64,000 bases of DNA from Fusobacterium naviforme (lineage in GTDB: Bacteria; Bacillota; Clostridia; Lachnospirales; Lachnospiraceae). A program made the translations under genes and the position numbers. The notes under the pieces are model-generated. The model ran no database searches, was not told the origin of the DNA, and saw only the letters and a list, made by a program, of their open reading frames with translations. Below, piece by piece: positions 42,652 to 52,042 of the stretch (positions within the stretch are counted from its first letter, which is position 1; every line of letters begins with the position of its first letter). The stretch covers positions 124,001 through 188,000 of the forward strand of contig PYGH01000002.1 in NCBI GenBank assembly GCA_003014445.1, given 5' to 3'.

Positions 42652-45348
42652 TCAGCCTTTGAGCTGCTCCGCAAGTACCTCCTCCGCACGCGTGAGCGCC
42701 GCATCTACGCCTGCGGGGTTCTTGCCTCCAGCCTGAGCCATATTCGGGCGTCCGCCGCCGCCACCGCCGACCAGCGCAGCAATAGCCTTGATTATATTTC
42801 CCGCGTGCGCGCCCTTCTTCTGCGCAGCATCTCCCGCCATGGCGATGAGATTCACTTTGCCGTCTGTGATTCCGGCCAGCACCACGACGCCGTCCTCTGT
42901 CTTCTCCTTCATGCGGTCACCAAGGTTTCTGAGCTCATTCATCTGAACTCCCTCAAGCTTCATCGTCAGGAGCTTGACACCACAGACCTCTCGCACCGCC
43001 TCTGCCGCGCCCTCTGCCGCGCTTGCCGCAAGCTTGTTCTTCAGCTTCTCATTTTCTGCTCTCTCGTCGCGCAGCTCCTGAAGCAGTGTCTCAATCCTGT
43101 GGGAGAGCTCCGCCGGAGCCACCTTCAGCTTTGCGGAGAGCTCTGCGAATTCCGCTGCCGTCTCCTCATAATGACGCATCAGCGCATCTCCCGTCAGGGC
43201 CTCGATTCTTCTGACCCCGGCAGAGATACCTGTCTCAGAGATGATCTTAAAGGCAGTGATCTGCTCTGTGTTCTTTACGTGTGTTCCGCCGCAGAGCTCT
43301 TTTGAGAAGCTTCCCATACTGACGACACGCACCTCTGCGCCGTACTTCTCCCCAAACAGCGCCATTGCGCCGGCCTTCTTTGCATCCTCCAGACTCATGA
43401 GCTCCGTCGTGACAGGTATTGCCGCCCGGATCTCCTGATTCACGAGTGCCTCCACCCGGGCAATCTCCTCCGCGGAGAGCGCCGCAAAATGAGTGAAGTC
43501 AAAGCGCAGTCTGTCGCCACTGACAAAGCTTCCCGCCTGATTGACGTGATTTCCGAGTACCTGCCGGAGTGCCTCCTGAAGAAGATGCGTACAGGAGTGA
43601 TTTTTACAGGTGCCGAGGCGATTTACTTCATCGACCTTCAGCGTAACGCTATCCCCTATACCAAACATTCCGGAGAGCACTCTGCCCGTATGTCCGACCT
43701 TTCCGCCCTTCAGGTGAATGCAGTCCTCCACTGCAAAGCTTCCGCTCTCGGTCACAATCACACCGATATCGCCCTGCTGGCCGCCCATGGTTCCATAGAA
43801 GGGGGTGCAATCCGTGACGATAGTGCCCTGCTCCCCGTCGGTCAGCGCTTCTACCAGCTCCGTGTCCGTGACCCTCACTGTCTTTCCGGTATCATCCGGC
43901 TCTTCATGCTCTGAGAGCTTCACGAGCGCAGTGATCTTTCCCTCCGCACTCAGCCGGTCGTAGCCAACAAATTCTGTGGTGAGCGCCGCGTCAATCTGCT
44001 GATATGCGGTCTGAGCCTCTCCCATGTAATTTGTGGTCTTCCGCGCCTTTCTTGCGGTCTCCTTCTGCACCTGCATCGCGCGGTCAAAGCCATCCTCGTC
44101 GACGTCAAAACCCTTCTCGGCAAGAATTTCCCTGGTGAGATCCAGAGGAAAACCATAGGTGTCATAGAGCTTGAAGGCATCCTCTCCGCCAAGCTCTTTC
44201 TTTCCGTCCCTCAGCATACCGTCCTCGAGCTCAGAGAGTATCTGTAATCCCTGATCAATCGTCCGGTTGAACTTTGACTCCTCCTCGGTCAGTACCTTCA
44301 GTATCATCTCACGCTTCTCCAAAAGCTCCGGATAGCCGTCCTTTGAGGAGCTGATGACTGTCTCTGCAAGCTCTCCGAGGAACTTTCCCTGAATGCCAAG
44401 GATGCGCCCGTGACGTGCGGCGCGGCGAAGCAGACGGCGAAGCACATAGCCTCTGCCCTCATTGCTCGGCATGATTCCGTCAGAAATCATAAAGGTACAG
44501 GAGCGCACATGATCCGTGATGACACGAAGGGATATATCCTTCTGCTCATCCTCCTTATATGCAGTCCCCGCGAGGCGCGCGACGTGATCCAGAAGCGCGC
44601 GTATGGTATCGACTTCAAAGATGGAGTTGACATCCTGCACGACAACAGCAAGGCGCTCCAATCCCATTCCGGTATCAATATTCTTCTGCTTCAGCTCGGT
44701 GTAGTTTCCATGTCCGTCATTGTCAAACTGCGTGAAGACGTTATTCCAGACCTCCATGTAGCGATCTCCCTCGCCGCCCATCACATCGTCCGGACCGACG
44801 CCGTACTTCTCACCGCGGTCATAATACACCTCGGAACATGGACCGCAGGGACCGGAGCCGTGCTCCCAGAAGTTGTCCGCCTTGCCGAAGCGGTAGATGC
44901 GCTCTGCAGGGACACCGACCTCTCTGTTCCAGATCTCAAAGGCCTCATCATCCTCCTCGTAGACAGAAGGATACAGGCGGTCCGCCTCAAGCCCCACGAC
45001 CTCGGTCAGAAACTCCCAGGTCCAGCGTATCGCCTCATGCTTAAAATAATCCCCAAAAGAAAAGTTGCCGAGCATCTCAAAAAAGGTGCCGTGACGCGCG
45101 GTCTTTCCGACATTGTCTATATCCCCTGTACGGATGCACTTCTGACAGGTTGCGACACGCTTCCTCGGCGGAATTTCCTGTCCCGTAAAGTAGGGCTTCA
45201 GCGGCGCCATGCCCGCGTTGATCAGCAGAAGGCTGTTATCATTGTGCGGCACAAGGCTGAAGCTCTTCATCACAAGATGATCCTTGCTCTCAAAAAACTG
45301 CAGGTACATTTTTCGGAGTTCATTGACTCCATATTTCTTTTTAATCAT
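42652..45348 (-). CDS. alaS: Alanyl-tRNA synthetase
   Basis: 898 residues. Class II catalytic domain at the N-terminus (NSLLLINAGMAPLKPYF, RTGDIDNVG, HGTFFEMLGNFSFGDYFK), an editing domain with HSCTHLL and the zinc-binding CGGTH, and a C-terminal C-Ala domain with the GGGGGGRPNMAQAGG run. The frame runs to 45378; AGAGG and the normal MIKKKYG start place it at 45348. No T-box leader is seen upstream. Confidence 0.98.
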   Translation of the reverse strand: MIKKKYGVNELRKMYLQFFESKDHLVMKSFSLVPHNDNSLLLINAGMAPLKPYFTGQEIPPRKRVATCQKCIRTGDIDNVGKTARHGTFFEMLGNFSFGDYFKHEAIRWTWEFLTEVVGLEADRLYPSVYEEDDEAFEIWNREVGVPAERIYRFGKADNFWEHGSGPCGPCSEVYYDRGEKYGVGPDDVMGGEGDRYMEVWNNVFTQFDNDGHGNYTELKQKNIDTGMGLERLAVVVQDVNSIFEVDTIRALLDHVARLAGTAYKEDEQKDISLRVITDHVRSCTFMISDGIMPSNEGRGYVLRRLLRRAARHGRILGIQGKFLGELAETVISSSKDGYPELLEKREMILKVLTEEESKFNRTIDQGLQILSELEDGMLRDGKKELGGEDAFKLYDTYGFPLDLTREILAEKGFDVDEDGFDRAMQVQKETARKARKTTNYMGEAQTAYQQIDAALTTEFVGYDRLSAEGKITALVKLSEHEEPDDTGKTVRVTDTELVEALTDGEQGTIVTDCTPFYGTMGGQQGDIGVIVTESGSFAVEDCIHLKGGKVGHTGRVLSGMFGIGDSVTLKVDEVNRLGTCKNHSCTHLLQEALRQVLGNHVNQAGSFVSGDRLRFDFTHFAALSAEEIARVEALVNQEIRAAIPVTTELMSLEDAKKAGAMALFGEKYGAEVRVVSMGSFSKELCGGTHVKNTEQITAFKIISETGISAGVRRIEALTGDALMRHYEETAAEFAELSAKLKVAPAELSHRIETLLQELRDERAENEKLKNKLAASAAEGAAEAVREVCGVKLLTMKLEGVQMNELRNLGDRMKEKTEDGVVVLAGITDGKVNLIAMAGDAAQKKGAHAGNIIKAIAALVGGGGGGRPNMAQAGGKNPAGVDAALTRAEEVLAEQLKG

Positions 45349-45447
45349 GTCCCAACCTCTTTTATTGTGATGGCGCAAAGCGCGGAATGATCCCGGAAGA
45401 GATGTTCTATATGATAAAAAACAACCCTAAGCGCTAATATTAGCACA

Positions 45448-45480
45448 TAAAACACAGCCGTGTCCAGTGTGTGACACGGC
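45448..45480 (-). terminator. Terminator after the rnhA/LprI-like genes
   Basis: 8-bp perfect stem GCCGTGTC (45457-45464) / GACACGGC (45473-45480), loop of 8. On the minus strand TGTGTTTTA follows. It separates the LprI-like gene from alaS. Confidence 0.6.
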
Positions 45481-45529
45481 ATTTGCGCACACTCTGCAGC
45501 GCAGCGCTGACGCGCCGTTTTCTGCCTGT

Positions 45530-46168
45530 TTAACGGAGCTTGTCGCGGTAGCGCTCCAGCAGGGCATATGCGCGCTCCTTTGTAGATTCTGCCTGACTCA
45601 GCATATACTCCGTGCTCTCCTTCGGACTTCCGGCGGAGTTCTTTGCGGCTCCGGCGGCCTTCTCTTCCCGCGCCCTGCGCCAATCCTGCTGCTCCCGTGC
45701 AAGCACAGCAGCCTCCTCATCCGTGAGATAGCCCATGATGGTCTGATAGAGCGCATTCAGCTGTGTCTCCCAGTAGCGGAGCTGTGCGGAGGCCTCCTGC
45801 TTCTGCTCAGCCCCCGTTCTGCCCCGGGAGTTTCTTCTGCTGATCTCAAGAAGTGTGTTCTCTGTATCCTGAAATTTTTTGAGAAACTCGTCGTAACGGC
45901 TTCCGCCCTCCTCTGTGTGTGCAGTGGGACCCTCTACTACCGCGGGCGATCCGATTTCTCCGGAGACGAAGCCATCTGCTTTTGCTCCGGATACAGCAGC
46001 TTTTTCACCGTCTCCGAAACCTCCGCCCGAAGCTTCCGCTGAGGCAACAGTCCCTGCCCCATCCGGCTCTGTACGACGTGCCCGGGCACTGTGCACCACT
46101 CCGTCCGTGAGGATCGTCAGCAGCAGGCCAAGTGCAAATAACAACAGCAATATATGTTTTTTATTCAT
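45530..46168 (-). CDS. LprI-like (DUF1311) exported protein
   Basis: 212 residues. Membrane anchor or uncleaved signal (about 5-24), a low-complexity Gly/Ala/Glu linker (about 30-90), then a helical domain (about 120-170: WETQLNALYQTIMGYL ... REQQDWRRAREEKA) matching the DUF1311/LprI pattern of a Trp-Arg motif after paired helices. The cysteines of true LprI are absent. LprI of Mycobacterium inhibits lysozyme; whether this one does is unknown. The start overlaps rnhA by 8 bases. Confidence 0.65.
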   Translation of the reverse strand: MNKKHILLLLFALGLLLTILTDGVVHSARARRTEPDGAGTVASAEASGGGFGDGEKAAVSGAKADGFVSGEIGSPAVVEGPTAHTEEGGSRYDEFLKKFQDTENTLLEISRRNSRGRTGAEQKQEASAQLRYWETQLNALYQTIMGYLTDEEAAVLAREQQDWRRAREEKAAGAAKNSAGSPKESTEYMLSQAESTKERAYALLERYRDKLR

Positions 46169-46631
46169 CTTCCATCAGCTCATCGCTATCTGCGGCGCTA
46201 GTCGCCAGCCTGTCACAGCGCTCATTCTCCGGATGTCCGGCGTGTCCCTTTATCCAGTGAAAGCTTACCCGATGCGGCTCTATCGCCCGCAGAAGCCGCT
46301 TCCAGAGATCTATATTCTTTACTTCGCCGCTCTTTCCCCGCTTCCAGTCATTACGGATCCAGTTCTCAATCCAGTGCTGATTGAATGCATCCACCAGATA
46401 TCTGGAGTCCGAATAGACCTGCACCTCACAGGGATGATTCAGCGCCTCAAAGCCCGCGATGCAGCCGAGCAGCTCCATGCGGTTATTGGTTGTTCTTCTG
46501 TAACCCTGGGAGAGCTCCTTTTCATGCAGCTCTCCCCGCGCATCCCGGAATTGCAGCACAGTTCCGTATCCCCCGGGGCCATCGGGATTGCCGCGCGCAG
46601 ACCCGTCAGAAAAAAGCTTAACCTCCTGCAT
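46161..46631 (-). CDS. rnhA: Ribonuclease HI
   Basis: 156 residues. It cuts RNA in RNA-DNA hybrids. The DEDD catalytic set is visible: Asp in LFSDGSARGNPGG-like opening (FSDGSARGNP), Glu in NNRMELLG, Asp in VYSDSRYLVDAF, and Asp in ENERCDRLA. It follows the beta-CASP ribonuclease gene by 41 bases and overlaps the LprI-like gene. Confidence 0.97.
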   Translation of the reverse strand: MQEVKLFSDGSARGNPDGPGGYGTVLQFRDARGELHEKELSQGYRRTTNNRMELLGCIAGFEALNHPCEVQVYSDSRYLVDAFNQHWIENWIRNDWKRGKSGEVKNIDLWKRLLRAIEPHRVSFHWIKGHAGHPENERCDRLATSAADSDELMEDE

Positions 46632-46672
46632 TTCCCTCTACCCTTTCTGCCACAGAACAAGAAATGTACTGC

Positions 46673-48280
46673 TCAGCGGCTCCACTTGTCAGAGAGCGCA
46701 TCAATCTGATCTGCAAAGCGCGCCAGATCCTTGTTGGTACCTCCCTGATTGGCCTCTGCCACTCTGCGAAGCCGTGTCACGCTGTTCAGCAATCGCTCAA
46801 AGACCGCATTCGCCACGCGTCTCGCCGCGCTCTCCTTTACAATCGGGACGCCCTCTGTCTTTCGTATCCACTGCCCCGCCGCAAGGTCATAGAGCGAGCC
46901 GGAATAGGGAGCCTCCGCATGAATCCCGTGCTGCTCTTTCAGCAGCGCACAGAAGCTGTCCGTCACCTCATTGTCCCCGTGCACCACAAAGACCTGCGAG
47001 GGCATCTGCTTTTTGAATGAGGTAATCCAGCGCACCAGTCCGTCCTGATCCGCATGGCTGGACATATCCTTCATCATGGCGAGCTTTGCGTGAACCTCTA
47101 TCTCCTCGCCGAAAAGCTTCACCTTCTCAGCGCCGTCCTGCAGGAAACGGCCAAGCGAACCCTCTGCCTGATATCCTGCAAAGACAATGGTCGAATCCTG
47201 ACGCCAGAGATTGTGCTTTAAGTGGTGACGTATTCTTCCGGCGTCACACATTCCAGCGGCGCTGATGATGACCTTCGGATTCTGAAGAAAGTTAATCGCC
47301 TTCGACTCCTCCGCAGTAACCGCGGTCCGAAGTCCGCGAAACGCAATCGGATTGATGCCGGCGCGCACCAGCTCCTGTGTCTCTGTATCAAAGCAATCCA
47401 GAAGATTGTTTTTAAAGACCTCCGTCGCCTCCAGAGCAAGCGGGCTGTCCACCCACACCTCATAGTCCGGATGCCCTTTTATCATCTCCTCTTCTCGGAT
47501 TTTCCGGAGGAAATAGAGCAGCTCCTGCGTTCTGCCCACAGCAAAGGCCGGCATGACGACATTCCCCCCTCGGTCAAAGGTCTCCTGCATGATAGACGCA
47601 AGCTCCTTCGCGTGATCCACCTGCTCCTTCAAGTGAAAGCGATCCCCATAGGTGCTCTCCATGACAGCGTAATCCCCGTCATCGACATAAGAGGGGTCTC
47701 GTATCAGCGGTTTATCTGTATTTCCAATATCTCCGGAGAAGACAATTTTCTTTCTGACCCCGTTTTCCTCCAGCCAAAACTCAATTGAGGCCGAGCCTAG
47801 AAGATGGCCCACGTCAATGAATCGAACTGTAATCCCTTCCGAAAGAGACCTCTTCTCGAGATAATCGACTGTCTCAAACAGCTTCAGGCAGCCGACGGCA
47901 TCATCCATGGTGTAGAGCGGCTCCACGAGCGGCAGTCCGGCTCTCTGAGCCTTGCGGTTTTTCCACTCCGCCTCTGTCATCTGTATGTGTGCAGTATCCC
48001 GCAGCATAATCTGGCAGAGCGCCTCTGTCGCCGGTGTCGCAAGTATGCGTCCGCGAAATCCGTTCTTAAAGAGCAGCGGCAGATTTCCTGTGTGATCGAT
48101 GTGCGCATGGGTAATGAGCACAAAATCAATCTCTGCCGGACTCACAGGCAGCGGAGCGTTTTCAAAATAATTCCGTCCCTGCTCCATGCCGTAATCCACA
48201 AGAATATGCTTCCCATTGACATTCAGATAGTGACAGCTCCCGGTCACCTCGTGATCAGCGCCGATAAATCCAAGGATCAT
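46673..48280 (-). CDS. Beta-CASP metallo-beta-lactamase ribonuclease (Ysh1-like)
   Basis: 535 residues. Metallo-beta-lactamase domain with ITHAHIDHTGNLP, then beta-CASP motifs (MPAFAVGRTQELLYFL; SAAGMCDAGRIRHHLK; HGDNEV). These act as RNA endo/exonucleases in bacteria and archaea; a specific target is not evident. GGAGG sits 7 bases before ATG 48280; the frame continues 33 codons further with no site. It is followed by rnhA. Confidence 0.93.
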   Translation of the reverse strand: MILGFIGADHEVTGSCHYLNVNGKHILVDYGMEQGRNYFENAPLPVSPAEIDFVLITHAHIDHTGNLPLLFKNGFRGRILATPATEALCQIMLRDTAHIQMTEAEWKNRKAQRAGLPLVEPLYTMDDAVGCLKLFETVDYLEKRSLSEGITVRFIDVGHLLGSASIEFWLEENGVRKKIVFSGDIGNTDKPLIRDPSYVDDGDYAVMESTYGDRFHLKEQVDHAKELASIMQETFDRGGNVVMPAFAVGRTQELLYFLRKIREEEMIKGHPDYEVWVDSPLALEATEVFKNNLLDCFDTETQELVRAGINPIAFRGLRTAVTAEESKAINFLQNPKVIISAAGMCDAGRIRHHLKHNLWRQDSTIVFAGYQAEGSLGRFLQDGAEKVKLFGEEIEVHAKLAMMKDMSSHADQDGLVRWITSFKKQMPSQVFVVHGDNEVTDSFCALLKEQHGIHAEAPYSGSLYDLAAGQWIRKTEGVPIVKESAARRVANAVFERLLNSVTRLRRVAEANQGGTNKDLARFADQIDALSDKWSR

Positions 48281-48421
48281 ACAGAACCTCCTGCTTCTAC
48301 ACCATAATTGTACTGCTGCAACGGCGGGCGCCTGTGTCCTTCTGCTGTCTGAAAGCAGCACAGAAGCCACAGAGTGCATGCCTCTTAGAGCATAGCATAA
48401 TTCTGTTTCAAAATAAACAAA

Positions 48422-48448
48422 GCAGAGAAGCGGAATTCTCTTCTCTGC
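48422..48448 (-). terminator. Terminator of the liv operon
   Basis: 9-bp perfect stem GCAGAGAAG (48422-48430) / CTTCTCTGC (48440-48448). T-rich DNA flanks both sides (TTTGTTTATTTTG on the minus strand). It lies 45 bases after the livF stop. Confidence 0.75.
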
Positions 48449-48492
48449 ATTTATTTTTCCTGCATATTATGAGCGGAACGCTGCGCACTTTC

Positions 48493-49206
48493 TCACTCGC
48501 TGAGATATGCGCCCTTTACCTTCGGATCATCCAGCAGATCCGAAGCCTTTCCTGAAATACTGATGGTTCCCGTCTCAAGCACATAGGCGCGATCCGCGAT
48601 GGAGAGCGCCTTTTTCGCATTCTGTTCTACCAAAAGCACGGTGGTCCCGCTCTTATGAATAGATTGAATGATATCAAAAATCTCATTCACATAGATCGGA
48701 GACAGACCCATGGACGGCTCATCCATGACGATCATCTTGGGACGGCTCATCAGAGCCCTTCCCATGGCAAGCATCTGCTGTTCACCTCCGGATAGCGTCC
48801 CCGCCGGCTGATTTTTTCTCTCTGCGAGGCGCGGAAAGCGCGCATAGACCTCCTCAAGAGACTCGGCAATCTCCGCCTTTGAACTCCGCGTATATGCGCC
48901 AAGCATCAGGTTCTGCAGCACGCTGAGACTTGCGAAGACCCTTCTTCCCTCCGGCACATGCGCCAGACCTTCGCGAACAAGCAGGTGCCCCGGAATATGG
49001 GTGATATTCTTTCCGTTGTAGATCACCTCGCCGCCGCGCGCCTGCAGCAGTCCGGTTATTGTGTGCAGCGTTGTAGTTTTTCCAGCTCCGTTTGCACCGA
49101 TCAGCGTAACGATCTCTCCCTGCCGAACGTTAAATGAAATTCCCTTTAATGCATGTATCATGCCGTAGTAGACATGAAGATCCTTAACCTCAAGTAATGC
49201 AGCCAT
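48493..49206 (-). CDS. livF: Branched-chain amino acid ABC transporter ATP-binding protein LivF
   Basis: 237 residues. Walker A GANGAGKTT, signature LSGGEQQM, Walker B IVMDEPSMGL and the H-loop VEQNAKKAL (Asn-Ala, as in LivF). It powers leucine/isoleucine/valine uptake. AAGGAGG precedes ATG 49206; frame extension upstream overlaps livG. Last gene of the operon, followed by the terminator at 48422-48448. Confidence 0.95.
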   Translation of the reverse strand: MAALLEVKDLHVYYGMIHALKGISFNVRQGEIVTLIGANGAGKTTTLHTITGLLQARGGEVIYNGKNITHIPGHLLVREGLAHVPEGRRVFASLSVLQNLMLGAYTRSSKAEIAESLEEVYARFPRLAERKNQPAGTLSGGEQQMLAMGRALMSRPKMIVMDEPSMGLSPIYVNEIFDIIQSIHKSGTTVLLVEQNAKKALSIADRAYVLETGTISISGKASDLLDDPKVKGAYLSE

Positions 49207-49216
49207 CGCTTCCTCC

Positions 49217-49975
49217 TTAGTCCCCGAGATAGGCCTTGATGACCTCCGGATCATGAAGAACCTCCGCAGTCTTTCCCTGCTTCAGCACACGGCCGAAATT
49301 CAGAACTGTCAATCTCTCGCAGATTCCGGAGACAAGCTTCATATCGTGCTCAATGAGCAGTATGCTCATGTTGAAGCGATCCCGCACCAGCCTTATGGTG
49401 TCCATAAGCTCTGCCGTCTCATTCGGATTCATGCCCGCCGCGGGCTCGTCCAGAAGCAGAAGTTTCGGCCCGGTCGCCATGGCTCTCGCAATCTCCAGCT
49501 TTCGCTGCATTCCGTAGGGAAGATTGCTGGCAAGAACCCCTGCATAGCCCTCAAGTCCGAATACTTCCAGAAGTTCCATGGCTCTCGCATTCATCTCCGC
49601 CTCCATCTTCCAGAAGCGCGGCAGACGCAGAATTCCCTCAAGAGTGGAATAAGGATGATGGTTATGAAGTCCTGCCTTGACATTGTCGAGAACCGTCAGC
49701 TGCGAAAAGAGGCGAATGTTCTGAAAGGTACGCGCAACACCCTCGCGGTTTATCTCAATACAGCTCTTTCCCGCAATGTTTTTCCCGTCCAGACGGATAT
49801 AACCGCTGCCCGGCTTGTATACGCCGGTCAGCATATTAAAGATTGTGGTCTTGCCCGCTCCATTCGGTCCGATCAGTCCGTACAGCTCATTCTGTTCGAT
49901 CGAAATGCTGAAATCATCCACCGCCCGAAGACCTCCAAAGGAGATTCCGAGGCTTTTTACTTCAAGTATCGCCAT
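49217..49975 (-). CDS. livG: Branched-chain amino acid ABC transporter ATP-binding protein LivG
   Basis: 252 residues. Walker A GPNGAGKTT, signature LPYGMQRKLEIAR (the LivG form of the signature), Walker B LLLDEPAAGMN and H-loop IEHDMKLV. It pairs with LivF. GGGGGAG precedes ATG 49975. Confidence 0.95.
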   Translation of the reverse strand: MAILEVKSLGISFGGLRAVDDFSISIEQNELYGLIGPNGAGKTTIFNMLTGVYKPGSGYIRLDGKNIAGKSCIEINREGVARTFQNIRLFSQLTVLDNVKAGLHNHHPYSTLEGILRLPRFWKMEAEMNARAMELLEVFGLEGYAGVLASNLPYGMQRKLEIARAMATGPKLLLLDEPAAGMNPNETAELMDTIRLVRDRFNMSILLIEHDMKLVSGICERLTVLNFGRVLKQGKTAEVLHDPEVIKAYLGD

Positions 49976-49991
49976 AGTTTCTCCCCCCCTC

Positions 49992-51053
49992 TTAACTCTC
50001 TCGGCTCTTCTTAAGCCGGACTCCGGATAACAGCCGATCACGGTACTGGATAAAGGACGGTGCCGAGGTAAAGAGCATCATCAAAATCAGCACCACTGCA
50101 TAGATCAGCATGCGGTAGTCATTCATACTCCGCAGCAGCTCCGGAAGCAGGGTCAGCACCACCGCAGCAATGACGGACCCTCTCATATTTCCAATTCCGC
50201 CCATGACCACAAACACCAGTATGGTGATGGACATATTATAGCCAAAATTCTTCGGAAGCGCCTGCAGAGAGCTCAGATTATGCGCATAGAGCACACCGCC
50301 TGCTCCCGCAATTGCCGCAGAAATTGTAAATGCCAGCAGCTTGTAGCGCGTCACATGAAGTCCCACCGACTCGGCTGCAATGCGATTGTCGCGAATCGCC
50401 ATAATGGCTCTTCCTGTCCGGGAACGGATCAGATTCTGTACGATGACGAGAGAGATCAGCAGAAGGATGATGCCGGCTGTAAAGCTGGAAAGCTTCGGCG
50501 TGCCGGTGATTCCCTGAGCCCCCTTAATCAGCGTCTGTCCGCCCTTCTCAAGTCCCAGCGCCATATTATCCTTCATAGAGAGGTGAAGCCCTCTCGAATC
50601 GACGCCGAGATAAAGCGCATTGATCAGATTCTTGATAATCTCCCCGAAGGCAAGCGTGACAATAGCGAGATAGTCACCGCGAAGACGCAGCACCGGAATA
50701 CCGATCAAAAAGCCGAGCAGGGCCGCAGTCAGCGCCCCGATCAGAACCGCCAGCACAAAGGAGGCCATGGGCGGCAGCTTTCCGTTCATTAAATTCGTCC
50801 AGAGCGCAGAGGCAAATGCTCCCACGCACATGAAGCCCGCATGTCCCAGAGAGAGCTCACCCGAAATTCCGACAACAAGATTCAGACTCACCGCCATGAT
50901 GGAATAGGTACAGAGCGGCACCAGAAGCCCCTTCATAAGAGAGCTCATATTTCCTGTCTTCAGCACAATTTCCACTATGATATAGGCCACTACAACCATG
51001 GCATAGGTGATCATATCTCCCGCAAAGGATTGTCTCTTCAGCTTTTTATTCAT
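49992..51053 (-). CDS. livM: Branched-chain amino acid ABC transporter permease LivM
   Basis: 353 residues, about nine membrane helices. Family features are SLNLVVGISGELSLGHAGFMCVG and GDYLAIVTLAFGEI. GAGGC precedes the ATG, 7 bases after livH. Partner of LivH in the membrane. Confidence 0.95.
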   Translation of the reverse strand: MNKKLKRQSFAGDMITYAMVVVAYIIVEIVLKTGNMSSLMKGLLVPLCTYSIMAVSLNLVVGISGELSLGHAGFMCVGAFASALWTNLMNGKLPPMASFVLAVLIGALTAALLGFLIGIPVLRLRGDYLAIVTLAFGEIIKNLINALYLGVDSRGLHLSMKDNMALGLEKGGQTLIKGAQGITGTPKLSSFTAGIILLLISLVIVQNLIRSRTGRAIMAIRDNRIAAESVGLHVTRYKLLAFTISAAIAGAGGVLYAHNLSSLQALPKNFGYNMSITILVFVVMGGIGNMRGSVIAAVVLTLLPELLRSMNDYRMLIYAVVLILMMLFTSAPSFIQYRDRLLSGVRLKKSRES

Positions 51054-51060
51054 CTTTGCC

Positions 51061-51942
51061 TCACACTTTCTCCATGATTTTCCTGCCTAAAATTCCGGTC
51101 GGTTTTACTACCAGAACAATAATCAGCACAGAAAATACAATTGCATCTGACAGCTTGGACGAAATATATGCCTTGGACAGATTCTCCAGAACCCCAAGCA
51201 GCAAACCTCCGATCAAAGCTCCGGGAATGGATCCGATCCCCCCAAGAACAGCTGCGACAAAAGCCTTGATGCCAGGCATTGCACCGGTAGTCGGCGTGAG
51301 CGTGGGATAGGCGGAACACAGCAGCACTCCCGCAAGCGCCGCCAGTGCAGAGCCGATTGCAAAGGTCAGGGCAATCGTGGAATTCACATTTACTCCCATG
51401 AGTGTCGCAGCTCCCTTGTCCTCGGAAACTGCAAGCATGGCCTGCCCCGCCCTGGTTTTGTTGATAAAAGCCGTGAGACTGATCATGACGATCACACAGG
51501 CGAGAATCGCCGTGAGTGTCTCTCCGGAAATAGTAAGTTTTCCCCCTGCAAGGCTCAGCGCCGGAAGCGGAACGACAGAGCTGAAGCTCTTCGGATTCGC
51601 GCCAAAAATCAACAGTGAAAGATTCTGCAGAAGATAGGATACGCCGATTGCAGTAATCAGCACAGCAAGCGAGTTGGCTCCGCGCAGCGGCTTGTAGGCG
51701 ATGCGCTCTATCACGACGCCGAGTGCTGTACAGACCAGAACCGAGAGAAGTACGGCGGGCAATGCCGGGAGTCCCGCAGAGGACATCGCCATAAAGCTGA
51801 CATAGCCGCCTACCATAATGACATCTCCGTGCGCGAAGTTCAGCATCTTTGCGATGCCGTATACCATGGTGTAGCCCAGCGCAATAATCGCGTAGATCGA
51901 GCCCAGGCTGATTCCGCTCAACAGATATGAGATAAAGGTCAT
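51061..51942 (-). CDS. livH: Branched-chain amino acid ABC transporter permease LivH
   Basis: 293 residues, about eight membrane helices. The family signature MLNFAHGDVIMVGGYV is present near residue 33. GAGGAG is 7 bases before the ATG. It follows livJ after a 100-base spacer holding a strong hairpin (51983-52015). Confidence 0.96.
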   Translation of the reverse strand: MTFISYLLSGISLGSIYAIIALGYTMVYGIAKMLNFAHGDVIMVGGYVSFMAMSSAGLPALPAVLLSVLVCTALGVVIERIAYKPLRGANSLAVLITAIGVSYLLQNLSLLIFGANPKSFSSVVPLPALSLAGGKLTISGETLTAILACVIVMISLTAFINKTRAGQAMLAVSEDKGAATLMGVNVNSTIALTFAIGSALAALAGVLLCSAYPTLTPTTGAMPGIKAFVAAVLGGIGSIPGALIGGLLLGVLENLSKAYISSKLSDAIVFSVLIIVLVVKPTGILGRKIMEKV

Positions 51943-51982
51943 AATCTACTCCTCTTTGTCTTTCCACTACAGTGGCCTAACA

Positions 51983-52015
51983 GCAGAGGGCTGCCGCCTG
52001 ACGGCACCCCTCTGC
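51983..52015 (-). promoter_or_regulatory. Intercistronic stem-loop between livJ and livH
   Basis: GCAGAGGG (51983-51990) pairs with CCCTCTGC (52008-52015), and the inner TGCCG (51992-51996) with CGGCA (52002-52006). No U-tract follows on the minus strand. Such stems after binding-protein genes shield the upstream message and lower expression of the permeases. Confidence 0.65.
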
Positions 52016-52042
52016 CTGTATGTGAAGCTCGTCTTATAAATC

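Noticed and set aside
45349-45456. Possible T-box leader for alaS
   Set aside because: No T-box AGGGTGG-like sequence and no terminator/antiterminator pair; only about 100 bases separate alaS from the previous terminator.
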